Shown here: positions 18,919 to 27,343 of the stretch, piece by piece
Numbering within the stretch: position 1 is the first letter of the stretch
Layout: the number at the start of each line of letters is the position of its first letter
Assembly (NCBI RefSeq): GCF_005222485.1
Contig: NZ_CP029078.1
Span: forward strand, 3,717,501 to 3,781,500
DNA: 64,000 bases
From: Streptomyces griseoviridis
GTDB lineage: Bacteria > Actinomycetota > Actinomycetes > Streptomycetales > Streptomycetaceae
Direction: 5' to 3'
The notes under the pieces: generated by a model
Told to the model about the DNA's origin: nothing
The model's input: only the letters and a program-made list of their open reading frames with translations
Databases searched by the model: none
Program-made: the position numbers and the translations under genes

Positions 18919-19135
18919 CGAGGTACGGGCCCCGGTTCGATGGACTGCGGTGGACTCTCGCGGCCGCTGGGAGCGGCGCGGTGTCTCGGACGAGCGACCA
19001 CACTATCGGCTGGGCATGACGGCGGCCCGCCGCCTGTGGATAACCCACTGGTGACGGGCCGTTGCCGCGGTGCCCTGCTGCTCGGATGACGCCCTGTCAG
19101 GCGCTCGCCGCCGTCTGCGGTGCCGCTGTGGAGCC

Positions 19136-19399
19136 CTAGACGGCGGCCTTCTTGAGGCGGCGCCGCTCGCGCTCGGAGAGGCCGCCCCAGATGCCGAAGC
19201 GCTCGTCGTTGGCGAGGGCGTACTCAAGGCATTCGGAGCGGACCTCGCAGGCGAGGCAGACCTTCTTGGCCTCGCGGGTGGAGCCGCCCTTCTCGGGGAA
19301 GAAGGACTCGGGGTCGGTCTGGGCGCACAGTGCGCGCTCCTGCCAGCCGAGTTCCTCGTCCGCGTCGTCGACCAGCAGTTGCTGCACCAGCTCGGTCAT
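19136..19399 (-). CDS. whiB: WhiB developmental transcription regulator
   Basis: An 87-residue iron-sulfur protein needed, in S. coelicolor, for septation of aerial hyphae. Cluster-binding cysteines are C25, C48, C51 and C57 (CLACEVRSEC), followed by the GIWGG beta-turn at 69-73 and the basic ERERRRLKKAA tail that contacts DNA or sigma factor. The length and sequence match the founding WhiB protein as I remember it rather than the other Wbl paralogues. GAGGGG precedes the ATG. It works with the regulator WhiA and the vegetative sigma factor in other Streptomyces; WhiA is not in this window. Confidence 0.95.
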   Translation of the reverse strand: MTELVQQLLVDDADEELGWQERALCAQTDPESFFPEKGGSTREAKKVCLACEVRSECLEYALANDERFGIWGGLSERERRRLKKAAV

Positions 19400-19471
19400 G
19401 TGCGCCCCTCGTCCGTCTTTCGCGTCCCCGTGATGTGGCCGTTACCGTTCCGGCTGAACGACACGAGTGAA

Positions 19472-19501
19472 ATTACAAGTGTGCTGCTCCGGGCGAGTCA
19501 A
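19472..19501 (-). promoter_or_regulatory. Putative whiB promoter
   Basis: On the minus strand TTGACT (19496-19501) and TGTAAT (19472-19477) are 18 bases apart, about 70 bases before the whiB start codon, in an AT-richer pocket. This is a good vegetative-type match. whiB in S. coelicolor has two promoters; only this one is evident here. Confidence 0.55.
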
Positions 19502-19804
19502 GCCGAGATCTGCTATTGGGCCCCTTATTCACTCTGCGGAACCAAGGCCGTGCGGTAAGTGTTCAAATCGGCATAAACCTTGACACGCAGACGAGGCCCC
19601 CCGGAACCTCCGTTTCCGCGCCCGGCCCACCGGGCTCGGTACGGAGGAGGACGTGCAGGGGTTCGATCGCGTTCCCGCGCGCCCCTCGGATGAGGTGTGC
19701 GCGCCCGGTCCTGCGCCATGTGTCCCGGCAACCCGGTGAACAAACCTTTCATCTTTCAGAAGAACCGGAAGAGGTGAACCATGTCCCGCATTTCGGACGT
19801 CGAG
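19502..19804. other. Gene-free part of the whiB-cdo divergent region
   Basis: No convincing coding frame on either strand. The minus-strand frame at 19525-19752 has neither coding codon bias nor a ribosome site. The segment just before 19805 leads into the promoter of the leader peptide. Confidence 0.4.
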
Positions 19805-19835
19805 TTGACAGTGAAGGTGTGAACCGCTGTCCTAG
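19805..19835 (+). promoter_or_regulatory. Putative promoter of the Cys-rich leader peptide and cysteine dioxygenase
   Basis: A perfect TTGACA (19805-19810) is followed by GTCCTA/TCCTAG around 19829-19835. The distance to the ATG at 19841 is what a leaderless transcript starting at that ATG would need. The -35 is strong, the -10 weak. Confidence 0.5.
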
Positions 19836-19840
19836 TGGGC

Positions 19841-19936
19841 ATGCTCGCGAACTTGGCACTCACCTCGACCCGCCCCGCCGGGTCCCACGGTGCTGCCCGC
19901 GCTCGCTGTAGCTGTTGTTGCCGTTCCAGCTGTTGA
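19841..19936 (+). CDS. Cysteine-rich leader peptide (uORF) upstream of cysteine dioxygenase
   Basis: A 31-codon open frame beginning MLANLAL and ending ARCSCCCRSSC, with five Cys codons in the last nine sense codons. No ribosome site precedes its ATG, but a TTGACA promoter box lies 30 bases upstream, so translation from a leaderless mRNA is likely. It ends 154 bases before the cysteine dioxygenase start. Leaderless polycysteine uORFs that sense cysteine are known upstream of cysteine genes in mycobacteria, which makes an attenuation role plausible here. It is too short for codon statistics and the call rests on composition and position. Confidence 0.6.
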   Translation: MLANLALTSTRPAGSHGAARARCSCCCRSSC

Positions 19937-20014
19937 GCCACCCGCGCTCCGGCTGCCCCTGAGTCCATCCCGACTCGGCTGCTGCTCTCCCGCCCCACCC
20001 AGGGCCCGCCTCTC

Positions 20015-20033
20015 CCGCCCGCGACCCGGGCGG
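20015..20033 (+). promoter_or_regulatory. Hairpin between leader peptide and cysteine dioxygenase
   Basis: CCGCCCG pairs with CGGGCGG around a five-base loop. It lies between the end of the Cys-rich uORF and the dioxygenase ribosome site and could be one arm of an attenuator. Confidence 0.4.
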
Positions 20034-20090
20034 ACGGTATGTGACACCCAGCCAGCCCCACTTCTCCCGCCGAGGACCCTCCCCACCCCC

Positions 20091-20609
20091 ATGAACAGCG
20101 ACAACGACCTCCAGATCGCCGGCGACATCCTCGAAGTGCCCCACCTCCTCAAGCCCCCGCGCGAGCACCCGGTGACCGTCGCCGAGTTCGTCGGACTGGC
20201 CCGCTCGCTGGCCGCCGACCGCTCCCGGTGGGCGCACCTGGTGCGCTACGACGCGAGCGCCCGCTGGTACCACCGGCTGCGCACCGGGCCCGGCTACGAG
20301 GTGTGGCTGCTGTCCTGGGTGCCGGGCCAGGGCAGCGGCCACCACGACCACGGCCGCTCCTCCGGGGTGCTGACCGTCCTGGAGGGCACCCTCACCGAGC
20401 GCGCCGGGCGCACCACGCGCGTGCTGGGGGCGGGCGCCCAGCGGGTCTTCGCGCCCGGATATGTGCACGAGGTGGTCAACGCCACGCTGGAGCCCGCCGT
20501 CAGCCTGCACATCTACCACCCCGGTCTCACCGAGATGCCGATGCACACCGCGCCGCACTGCGAGGCCAGGACCGAGCCGCGCCCCGGGGCGGGTGCGGTG
20601 ACTGCCTGA
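20091..20609 (+). CDS. Cysteine dioxygenase
   Basis: A 172-residue cupin that oxidises cysteine to cysteine sulfinate with non-haem iron. The metal motif is [19 protein letters not shown] near residue 82, with a third His in [22 protein letters not shown] near 124-140. The length is typical of bacterial type enzymes. The ATG at 20091 has only a distant GAGGA, a weak initiation site that fits control by the upstream leader. It is followed after 33 bases by fbiA but has no metabolic link to it. Known role: cysteine catabolism and removal of excess cysteine. Confidence 0.85.
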   Translation: MNSDNDLQIAGDILEVPHLLKPPREHPVTVAEFVGLARSLAADRSRWAHLVRYDASARWYHRLRTGPGYEVWLLSWVPGQGSGHHDHGRSSGVLTVLEGTLTERAGRTTRVLGAGAQRVFAPGYVHEVVNATLEPAVSLHIYHPGLTEMPMHTAPHCEARTEPRPGAGAVTA

Positions 20610-20642
20610 CGCGTTGTCGTACCCGCCTGCGAGACTTCTCCC

Positions 20643-21602
20643 ATGCGCATTGTGGTTCTGGCAGGCGGCATCGGCGGTGCCCGGTTCCTGCGCGGTCTGA
20701 AGCGGGCCGCGCCGGAGGCGGACATCACCGTCATCGGCAACACCGGGGACGACATCCACCTCTTCGGTCTGAAGGTCTGTCCCGACCTCGACACGGTGAT
20801 GTACACCCTCGGCGGCGGCATCAACGAGGAGCAGGGCTGGGGGCGGGCCGAGGAGACCTTCCATCTCAAGGAGGAGCTGGCCGCGTACGGCGCCGGGCCG
20901 AGCTGGTTCGGGCTCGGCGACCGGGACTTCGCCACGCACATCGTGCGGACCCAGATGATCGCCGCGGGCTTTCCGCTCAGCGCGGTCACCGAGGCGCTGT
21001 GCGACCGCTGGCAGCCGGGCGTGAAGCTCATCCCGATGACCGACGACCGCGTGGAGACGCACGTGGCCGTCGAGATCGACGGCGAGCGCAAGGCCGTCCA
21101 CTTCCAGGAGTACTGGGTGCGGCTGCGGGCCTCCGTGCCCGCCGAGGCCGTGGTGCCGGTCGGCGCCGAGCAGTCCAAGCCCGCGCCCGGCGTCCTCGAG
21201 GCCATCGCGGCGGCGGACGTCGTGCTGTTCCCGCCGTCCAACCCGGTCGTCTCGGTCGGCACGATCCTCGCCGTGCCGGGGGTGCGCGAGGCCATCGCCG
21301 AGGCGGGGGTCCCGGTGGTCGGCCTCTCCCCCATCGTCGGGGACGCGCCCGTGCGCGGGATGGCCGACAAGGTGCTCGCGGCGGTCGGCGTGGAGTCGAC
21401 GGCCGCGGCGGTCGCCGAGCACTACGGCTCGGGGCTGCTCGACGGCTGGCTCGTCGACACCGTGGACGCGGGCGTGGTGGAGCGGGTCGAGACGGCCGGC
21501 ATCCGCTGCCGCGCCGTCCCTCTGATGATGACCGACCTGGACGCGACGGCGGAGATGGCCCGCGCGGCCCTGGCGCTGGCGGAGGAGGTGCGGGCGGCGT
21601 GA
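20643..21602 (+). CDS. fbiA: 2-phospho-L-lactate (phosphoenolpyruvate-type) transferase of F420 synthesis
   Basis: CofD/FbiA family, 319 residues. It joins the activated lactyl or enolpyruvyl phosphate group to the deazaflavin Fo, giving (dehydro-)F420-0. The N-terminal [14 protein letters not shown] loop, [26 protein letters not shown] near residue 36, [13 protein letters not shown] near 88 and [14 protein letters not shown] near 195 are the family signatures. It overlaps fbiB by GTGA, so the two steps are translationally coupled. Cytosolic. Confidence 0.95.
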   Translation: MRIVVLAGGIGGARFLRGLKRAAPEADITVIGNTGDDIHLFGLKVCPDLDTVMYTLGGGINEEQGWGRAEETFHLKEELAAYGAGPSWFGLGDRDFATHIVRTQMIAAGFPLSAVTEALCDRWQPGVKLIPMTDDRVETHVAVEIDGERKAVHFQEYWVRLRASVPAEAVVPVGAEQSKPAPGVLEAIAAADVVLFPPSNPVVSVGTILAVPGVREAIAEAGVPVVGLSPIVGDAPVRGMADKVLAAVGVESTAAAVAEHYGSGLLDGWLVDTVDAGVVERVETAGIRCRAVPLMMTDLDATAEMARAALALAEEVRAA

Positions 21603-22960
21603 GCGGCACGGGCGCGGTGACGGACAACGGCGGCCGCGGGAGCGGCCCGGGTCCCGCGGAGTACCGGGTGTGGGCGCCCTCAGGGATGCCCGAGGTGCGC
21701 GCCGGGGACGATCTCGCGAAGCTGATCGCCGCCGCCGAACCGGGTCTTGCCGACGGGGACGTCGTGCTGGTCACCTCGAAGATCGTGTCCAAGGCGGAGG
21801 GCCGGATCGTCGAGGCGGCCGACCGGGAGGCCGCGATCGACGCGGAGACCGTACGGGTCGTCGCCCGGCGCGGCACCCTGCGGATCGTCGAGAACCGGCA
21901 GGGGCTGATCATGGCCGCCGCGGGCGTCGACGCGTCCAACACCCCCGCCGGGACCGTCCTGTTGCTGCCCGTCGACCCCGACGCCTCCGCGCGCGCGATC
22001 CGCGACAGAGTGCGCGACGCCCTCGGCGTCCGGGTCGGTGTGGTGGTGACGGACACGTTCGGGCGGCCCTGGCGCTCGGGGCTCACCGACGTCGCCATCG
22101 GCGCCGCCGGGGTGCGCGTCCTCGACGACCTGCGCGGCGGCACGGACGCGTACGGCAACCCGCTCAGCGCGACGGTGGTGGCGACCGCCGACGAACTGGC
22201 CGCGGCGGGCGACCTCGTCAAGGGCAAGGCGGCCGGGCGGCCGGTCGCCGTGGTGCGCGGGCTGCCGCACGTCGTGACCGACGCCGGAGCCGACGCCGAT
22301 GACGACGGCGCGCGGGCCATGGTGCGCGGCGCCCGCGACGACATGTTCCGGCTCGGCACCTCGGAGGCGGTCAGGCAGGCGGTGACCCAGCGCCGCACCG
22401 TGCGGGCGTTCACCGACGCGCCCGTCGACCCCGGCGCGGTACGGCGGGCGGTCGCCGCGGCCGTCACCGCGCCCGCGCCGCACCACACCACGCCGTGGCG
22501 GTTCGTGCTGCTGGAGTCCGAGGAGTCACGGACCCGGCTGCTCGACGCGATGCGCGACGCCTGGATCGCCGACCTGCGGCGGGACGGCAGGTCCGAGGAG
22601 TCCATCGCCAAGCGGGTGCGGCGCGGGGACGTGCTGCGGGCCGCGCCCTACCTGGTCGTGCCCTGTCTGGTGACGGACGGCGCGCACCGCTACGGCGACG
22701 CCCGGCGGGACGCGGCCGAGCGGGAGATGTTCGTCGTCGCCGCGGGCGCCGGGGTGCAGAACCTCCTCGTCGCGCTGGCCGGGGAGCGGCTGGGGTCGGC
22801 GTGGGTGTCGTCGACGATGTTCTGCCGGGACGTGGTCAGGGAGGTGCTGGGGCTGGCGGCGGAGTGGGACCCGATGGGCGCGGTCGCCGTGGGCCACCCC
22901 GCGGAGGAACCGCGGCCGAGGCCCGCACGGGACGCGGGGAGTTTCATCGAGGTGCGGTGA
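21599..22960 (+). CDS. fbiB: Coenzyme F420:L-glutamate ligase / dehydro-F420 reductase fusion
   Basis: A 453-residue bifunctional protein. Residues about 20-245 are the CofE gamma-glutamyl ligase ([53 protein letters not shown]), which adds glutamates to F420-0. Residues about 255-450 are an FMN-binding nitroreductase domain ([47 protein letters not shown]), which in actinobacteria reduces dehydro-F420. The two-domain form is typical of Actinobacteria, whereas archaeal CofE has only the first. GTG start, coupled to fbiA. Confidence 0.95.
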   Translation: MSGTGAVTDNGGRGSGPGPAEYRVWAPSGMPEVRAGDDLAKLIAAAEPGLADGDVVLVTSKIVSKAEGRIVEAADREAAIDAETVRVVARRGTLRIVENRQGLIMAAAGVDASNTPAGTVLLLPVDPDASARAIRDRVRDALGVRVGVVVTDTFGRPWRSGLTDVAIGAAGVRVLDDLRGGTDAYGNPLSATVVATADELAAAGDLVKGKAAGRPVAVVRGLPHVVTDAGADADDDGARAMVRGARDDMFRLGTSEAVRQAVTQRRTVRAFTDAPVDPGAVRRAVAAAVTAPAPHHTTPWRFVLLESEESRTRLLDAMRDAWIADLRRDGRSEESIAKRVRRGDVLRAAPYLVVPCLVTDGAHRYGDARRDAAEREMFVVAAGAGVQNLLVALAGERLGSAWVSSTMFCRDVVREVLGLAAEWDPMGAVAVGHPAEEPRPRPARDAGSFIEVR

Positions 22961-23064
22961 ACGGCGGCACGGCCCGGCGCGAGGTGTCCGGTGAGGACCG
23001 GGCGCCGGGCGCCGAGTGGCACGCGGTGTCCGGGGCGGGCCGGGTTTTCGGGGCGGACCCGGCT

Positions 23065-23118
23065 CCCGGAGCAAACCGGGTTCCCGGAGCAAACCCGGTT
23101 CCCGGAGCGGAGCAAGCT
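23065..23118. repeat. Three 18-bp tandem units
   Basis: Units starting CCCGGAGCAAACC repeat at 23065, 23083 and 23101 with a spacing of exactly 18 bases; a partial CCCGG follows at 23119. This is the first of three adjacent tandem arrays downstream of fbiB. Confidence 0.85.
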
Positions 23119-23126
23119 CCCGGTCG

Positions 23127-23228
23127 GGGAGAGTTCCATGTCCGGGAGAGTTCCACGTCCGGGAGAGTTCCACGTCCGGGAGAGTTCCACGTCCGGGAGA
23201 GTTCCACGTCCGGGAGAGTTCCACGTCC
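23127..23228. repeat. Six 17-bp tandem units
   Basis: GGGAGAGTTCCACGTCC is repeated six times head to tail; only the first copy differs (T for C at one base). Units abut with no spacer, and 17 is not a multiple of three, so the array would read in all three frames and is not a designed coding repeat. Confidence 0.95.
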
Positions 23229-23239
23229 GGGGCGGTTCC

Positions 23240-23324
23240 GGATCGAGGACCGCTCAGGATCGAAGGCCGCTCCGGATCGAAGCGTGCTCGGGATCGAAGG
23301 CCGCTCCGGATCGAAGCGTGCTCA
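23240..23324. repeat. Five 17-bp units of a second type, alternating
   Basis: Units beginning GGATCGA follow each other at 17-base spacing. After the first copy the variants GGATCGAAGGCCGCTCC and GGATCGAAGCGTGCTC alternate A-B-A-B, pointing to a 34-base higher-order duplication. Same period as the array before it, but unrelated sequence. Confidence 0.9.
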
Positions 23325-23411
23325 GGGCTGCTGGCCGCCGCACATCGCGGGGCGTTTAAGCTCGTAGGGGCGGTTTTCGGCTACCGGTTTTCGGCTACCT
23401 CAGGACTTTCG

Positions 23412-24410
23412 TTGGCGGGACGTTTCGCTCCACGGACCACGCGTACCGACGTGCGCGTGCCGTCCGGTGTGCCCCGGCAGGATGCCGCCGGTGCCGCGCG
23501 GGTGCGGGTCGTGGTGCCCGGCGGGCCCGTCGATCTGGGGCTCGTGCTCGGGCCGCTGCGGCGCGGGCCCTGGGATCCCACCTACCGGGCGCTGCCCGAC
23601 GGATCGGTGTGGCGGGCCAGTCTGACGCCCGCGGGACCCGGCACCCTGCGCGTCACCGCCTCCGCCTGCGCGACCGCCGTGCGCGGCGAGGCGTGGGGGC
23701 CGGGCGCCGACTGGCTGCTGGAGCGGCTGCCCGATCTGGTCGGCTGCGCCGACGACCCCGCCGCCTTCGTGCCGCGTCACCGCGCCGTCGCGCTCGCCCG
23801 GCATCTGCGGCCCGGGTTGCGGCTGACCAGGACCGGTCTCGTGCTGGAGTCGCTGATCCCGTCGGTGCTCGAACAGAAGGTCACCGCCGACGAGGCGTAC
23901 CGGGCCTGGCGGCTGCTGGTGCGGAAGTTCGGGGAGCCCGCGCCGGGACCCGCCGCCGGTGGCCGGCTCTGGGTGATGCCCTCGCCCCGCGCGTGGGCGC
24001 TGATCCCGTCCTGGGAGTGGCATCGGGCCGGGGTCGACGACAAGCGGGCCGCCACCGTGCTGCGGGCGGTGCGGGTGGCCGCGCGGCTTGAGGAGTCGGT
24101 GGGGATGACGCCCGAGGCGGCCCGTGCCCGCCTCGAGGTGGTGTCGGGGATCGGCCCGTGGACGTCGGCGGAGACCGTGCAGCGCAGCCATGGCGCCGCG
24201 GACGCGGTGACCGTGGGGGACCTGCATCTGCCGGGGATCGTCGGGTGGGTGCTCGCGGGGGACCGGGACGCGGACGACGAGGTGATGCTGTCGCTGCTGG
24301 AGCCGTACGCCGGGCAGCGGCACCGGGCCGCCCGGTTGGTGCTGCTCAGCGGGAACGGCCCTGCGCGGCGGGCGCCTCGGATGTACCGGACCGACATCGG
24401 ACGGTTGTGA
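23412..24410 (+). CDS. DNA-3-methyladenine glycosylase II-type protein (HhH-GPD superfamily)
   Basis: A base-excision repair glycosylase of about 332 residues. RLTRTGLVLESLIPSVLEQKVTADEAYRAWRLLVRKFG near the middle and the helix-hairpin-helix LEVVSGIGPWTSAETVQRSHGAADAV, with the catalytic-position Asp in VTVGDLHLPGIVGW, match the HhH-GPD family. It would cleave alkylated bases from DNA. The start is unsure: the frame is open back to 23016 through tandem repeats with no protein-like sequence, so the TTG at 23412 with AGGAC upstream is chosen as the first plausible start; GTG codons near 23450 are alternatives. Confidence 0.75.
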   Translation: MAGRFAPRTTRTDVRVPSGVPRQDAAGAARVRVVVPGGPVDLGLVLGPLRRGPWDPTYRALPDGSVWRASLTPAGPGTLRVTASACATAVRGEAWGPGADWLLERLPDLVGCADDPAAFVPRHRAVALARHLRPGLRLTRTGLVLESLIPSVLEQKVTADEAYRAWRLLVRKFGEPAPGPAAGGRLWVMPSPRAWALIPSWEWHRAGVDDKRAATVLRAVRVAARLEESVGMTPEAARARLEVVSGIGPWTSAETVQRSHGAADAVTVGDLHLPGIVGWVLAGDRDADDEVMLSLLEPYAGQRHRAARLVLLSGNGPARRAPRMYRTDIGRL

Positions 24411-24538
24411 CGCGGGGGCGCCGGAGGGTGTTCCCGCCCCCGCCGCCCCGCCCGTCCTGTCCCCGGGGGCACGCGCCCCCGGGTCCTCGCTTCCCGCCCG
24501 ACGGCCTCGTCCTCGAACCCCGGACGGGTCCGGCCGCC

Positions 24539-24645
24539 GACCGCCCTACCGGTCCGGCGAGAAGGACCGCTCTACCGGTCCGACGAGAACGACCGCCCAC
24601 CGGTCCGACGCGAAGCCGACCGCCCTACTGGTCCGACGAGAAGCG
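24539..24645. repeat. Four about 26-bp repeats copying the 3' end of manC
   Basis: Copies at 24539, 24565, 24591 and 24618 share GACCGC..CTACCGGTCCGACGAGAA with a few changes. The copy at 24618 is itself the last codons and stop of manC (CTA is the stop on the minus strand). The other three lie just past the gene, as if the gene end had been duplicated outward. Confidence 0.9.
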
Positions 24646-25707
24646 GACCGCTCCCGCCGGGATCCTCGCGTCGCACCACACCCGTACGCCGTCCCGGAGT
24701 TCGTTGTCGGCGCCGACGATCGCGCCGTCGCCGATGACCGTGCCGGTGAGGACGGAGCGCCGGCCCACCCGGGCCCTGGTACCGATCAGGGAGTCGGTGA
24801 CCACCGCGCCGGGTTCGATGACGGCGCCGGGCAGGATCGTCGAGCCGAAGACGCGGGCGCCCTCCGCGACGAACGCGCCCTCGCCGACCACCGTGCCGCC
24901 GGTGAGTTTGGCGTCGGGGGCGACGGTGGCGGTCGGCAGGACCAGGCGGTCCCCGCAGCGGCCGGGGACCGCGGGCGACGGGGCGCGCCCCATGACCAGG
25001 TCGGCCGAGCCGCGCACGAAGGCGGCCGGGGTGCCGAGGTCGAGCCAGTAGGTGGAGTCGACCATGCCCTGGAGGTGGGCGCCGGCCGACAGCAGGTCGG
25101 GGAAGGTCTCGCGTTCCACCGAGACCGGCCGGCCGGCCGGGATGGTGTCGATCACCGATCTGCGGAAGACGTACGCGCCCGCGTTGATCTGGTCGGTGAC
25201 GATCTCCTCCGGCGTCTGGGGCTTCTCCAGGAACGCCAGGACGCGGCCGGTCGGGTCGGTGGGGACCAGCCCGTAGGCGCGCGGGTCGGTCACCCTCGTG
25301 AGGTGCAGGGAGACGTCCGCGCCGGTCGTCGCGTGGGTGTCGACGAGCCGTCGGATGTCGAGGCCGGTGAGGATGTCGCCGTTGAAGATCAGGACCGGGT
25401 CCTCGGGGCCCGAGTGCAGGCGCGAGGCGACGTTGCGGATGGCGCCGCCGGTGCCGAGGGGTTCCTCCTCGGTGACGTACTCGATGTGCAGGCCGAGCGC
25501 CGAGCCGTCGCCGAAGTGGGGTTCGAAGACCTCCGCGAGATAGGAGGTGGCCAGCACGATGTGTTCGACGCCCGCCGCTCTCGCTCTCGCCAGCTGGTGG
25601 GTGAGGAACGGCACCCCGGCCGCCCGGACCATGGGCTTCGGCGTGTGCACCGTGAGCGGGCGCAACCGGGTGCCCTTGCCGCCGACCAGGAGGATCGCTT
25701 CTGTCAC
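24625..25707 (-). CDS. manC: GDP-mannose pyrophosphorylase (mannose-1-phosphate guanylyltransferase)
   Basis: Makes GDP-mannose from mannose-1-phosphate and GTP. The 360-residue protein has an N-terminal nucleotidyltransferase domain with the signature AILLVGGKGTRLRPLT and KPMVRAAG, the product-site LIFNGDILTGLD near 108, FLEKPQTPEE near 160, and a C-terminal left-handed beta-helix of hexapeptide repeats from about 255 (VVGEGAFVAEGARVFGSTILPGAVIEPG). Nucleotide choice (GTP versus dTTP or UTP) cannot be proved by eye; manA and manB in the same region favour GDP-mannose. In Streptomyces GDP-mannose feeds protein O-mannosylation and phosphatidylinositol mannosides. Confidence 0.85.
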   Translation of the reverse strand: MTEAILLVGGKGTRLRPLTVHTPKPMVRAAGVPFLTHQLARARAAGVEHIVLATSYLAEVFEPHFGDGSALGLHIEYVTEEEPLGTGGAIRNVASRLHSGPEDPVLIFNGDILTGLDIRRLVDTHATTGADVSLHLTRVTDPRAYGLVPTDPTGRVLAFLEKPQTPEEIVTDQINAGAYVFRRSVIDTIPAGRPVSVERETFPDLLSAGAHLQGMVDSTYWLDLGTPAAFVRGSADLVMGRAPSPAVPGRCGDRLVLPTATVAPDAKLTGGTVVGEGAFVAEGARVFGSTILPGAVIEPGAVVTDSLIGTRARVGRRSVLTGTVIGDGAIVGADNELRDGVRVWCDARIPAGAVRFSSDQ

Positions 25708-25811
25708 CTGTCGTCTCTGCTTCCTGCCGGGACCGGCCGAACTGTCTTTCGGCCGGCCAGTGTATGCAGACCGTTGTGCGGCGGCTTAGACGGCGGGAGA
25801 GGCTCCGCGGT

Positions 25812-27212
25812 TCAGCGGCCCTGGTAGCGGGCCGCCGTCGTGCGGGTGGTGCCGAGCCTGCTGTAGAGCTGCCCCCCGGGGCAGTCCGTGGCGAAGCCGT
25901 CACGGTGGCCGGAGATCACGTTCAGTCGTACGTTCTTACCTTTTCGGTAGAGATTGCCACCGCCGGACTTCAGATATGTCTTGCCCCGCGGATTGGCACC
26001 GTAGAGGCCGAGCTTCCACGCGGTGAGGCGGGCGAGCGCGGTCACGGCGGCGGCCGGCGGCTTGGCCGAGCCGAAGCTGCCGAGGACGGCGATCCCGGTG
26101 CTGTTGGAGTTGAAGCCCAGGGTGTGGGCGCCCAGGACGGCCTTGCCCACTCCGCCGGCGCGGCCCTCGTAGATGCCTCCGCACTTGTCGATGAGGAAGT
26201 TGTAGCCGATGTCCCGCCACCGCAGGCTCTTGACGTGGTAGCGGTAGATCCCGCGGATGACGGACGCGGACTGCGCACAGGTGTACCCGTTGCCGGTGGC
26301 CGTGTGGTGGACGAACGCGGCCTTCACGGTCGTCGTGTAGACGAACTTCCGTTCGCGCAGCTTCTCGTCGGCGCCCCAGCCGCGCCGGGTGACGATCCGC
26401 GGGCGGTCGCCGATGTGGGGCTTGGCGCGCTGATCGTCCGTCAGTTCGGTGCCGCGCAGGGTGACCAGTTCGCGTTCGGTCGCCGTGCGGCCGAGGGCGG
26501 GGATCTCGGTCGCGCCGGCCGGGGCGAGGTCGGCGTTGGCGACGGCCGCCTCGGTGGCCTCAGCCGACTCGGCCGCCCCCGGGGTGCCCGCGGCGCGGGA
26601 GGCGGGGTCGGGCGGCGCGTCGCCCGGGTCGACGAGTTCCAGGCGCAGACCCTCGGGCAGCGGGGCCCGCGGGCGGACGGCGCGGGCGGTCTCCTCGGTG
26701 CGGTCGGCCGGTTCGGCGCTGACCCTGGCCTCGACGGCGTCGGAGTCGCCGACCCAGAGCGGGGCCGTCGCGCCGCGCACCCGGCCGGTGGCGCGTTCGG
26801 CGGAGTCGGGGTCGGCCGCGTCGTCGTTGTGGGTCTCCACGTCCCGCCAGTCGGACCAGGTACCGGTGCCGGTCGACCGGGAGCGGACCTGGACCTCGCC
26901 GTGCAGGGCGGTGTCGGGGTCGTCCCAGACCACGCCGACCATCGAGAAGCGGGCCACCTCGCGGCGGGTCACGCCCTGGTCGGCGGCGGGGCCGAGGGTG
27001 CGGTCGGCGGTCGGTCCGGTGGCGAGGGGGGTCAGCGGGAGGGACTGGGTGGAGCCGGGCAGGTCGGGTCCGGCCGTCCCGGTCGCTCTGCCGGTCGCTG
27101 GGGCCACCGGTGCCGCGGTCGCGGGCGGGGTCAGCGGAAGGGCGAGAGCCACCGCGCAGGTGACGCCGATGGAGGAAGCAAGGAATCCACGCATGCCCCT
27201 GATCTTGAACAT
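25812..27212 (-). CDS. Secreted N-acetylmuramoyl-L-alanine amidase (PGRP/amidase_2 type)
   Basis: About 466 residues. A signal peptide (FLASSIGVTCAVALALPL, cleavage after ATA) is followed by a beta-rich region with a WSDWRDVETHNDD motif near 120 and a PGRP-type zinc amidase from about 285. Zinc ligands are visible as FVHHTATGNGYTC, SGHRDG and DCPGG, with the catalytic Tyr in KCGGIYEGR and GAHTLGFNSNSTGI next to it. It cuts the bond between muramic acid and the stem peptide in peptidoglycan. No ribosome site precedes ATG 27212, but a TATATG -10 lies eight bases upstream, which suits a leaderless mRNA; ATG 27194 is the alternative. The frame runs on upstream over another gene without coding character. 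Confidence 0.85.
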   Translation of the reverse strand: MFKIRGMRGFLASSIGVTCAVALALPLTPPATAAPVAPATGRATGTAGPDLPGSTQSLPLTPLATGPTADRTLGPAADQGVTRREVARFSMVGVVWDDPDTALHGEVQVRSRSTGTGTWSDWRDVETHNDDAADPDSAERATGRVRGATAPLWVGDSDAVEARVSAEPADRTEETARAVRPRAPLPEGLRLELVDPGDAPPDPASRAAGTPGAAESAEATEAAVANADLAPAGATEIPALGRTATERELVTLRGTELTDDQRAKPHIGDRPRIVTRRGWGADEKLRERKFVYTTTVKAAFVHHTATGNGYTCAQSASVIRGIYRYHVKSLRWRDIGYNFLIDKCGGIYEGRAGGVGKAVLGAHTLGFNSNSTGIAVLGSFGSAKPPAAAVTALARLTAWKLGLYGANPRGKTYLKSGGGNLYRKGKNVRLNVISGHRDGFATDCPGGQLYSRLGTTRTTAARYQGR

Positions 27213-27217
27213 AGTCA

Positions 27218-27229
27218 GACATATATGTC
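27218..27229. promoter_or_regulatory. Perfect palindrome GACATATATGTC before the amidase start
   Basis: A 12-base perfect palindrome in an AT-rich pocket of an otherwise GC-rich gap, overlapping the likely amidase -10 box (TATATG). It sits between the divergent amidase and TIGR03089 genes and is a candidate operator. Confidence 0.5.
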
Positions 27230-27343
27230 CATACGGGAACTGACGGGCCGTCGACTCGCCCTCCGCCGTACTCCCCCGGGATTCCCCCGAACCGGTGGCC
27301 CCGCCCCGGCCGCGCACGGCTCGCCGCGCGTACCCTTGCCCGG

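Larger units (their letters stand above)
22961..23411. other. Repeat-filled gap between fbiB and the glycosylase gene
   Basis: The 451-base gap is made up almost wholly of three tandem arrays plus a doubled TTTTCGGCTACC near 23374-23397. Open frames run through it on both strands only because the repeats lack stop codons. It also has to hold the promoter of the following gene, which I cannot place. Confidence 0.6.

Noticed and set aside
19525..19752. Minus-strand hypothetical ORF upstream of whiB
   Set aside because: No ribosome site, poor codon bias and no recognisable sequence; it overlaps the whiB promoter area.
23127..23228. CRISPR array
   Set aside because: Units abut directly with no spacers and are too short; no cas genes are nearby.
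23016..23411. Extended N-terminus of the glycosylase across the tandem repeats
   Set aside because: The extra residues are low-complexity repeats translated from a 17-bp array, which shifts frame each unit and has no protein family pattern.
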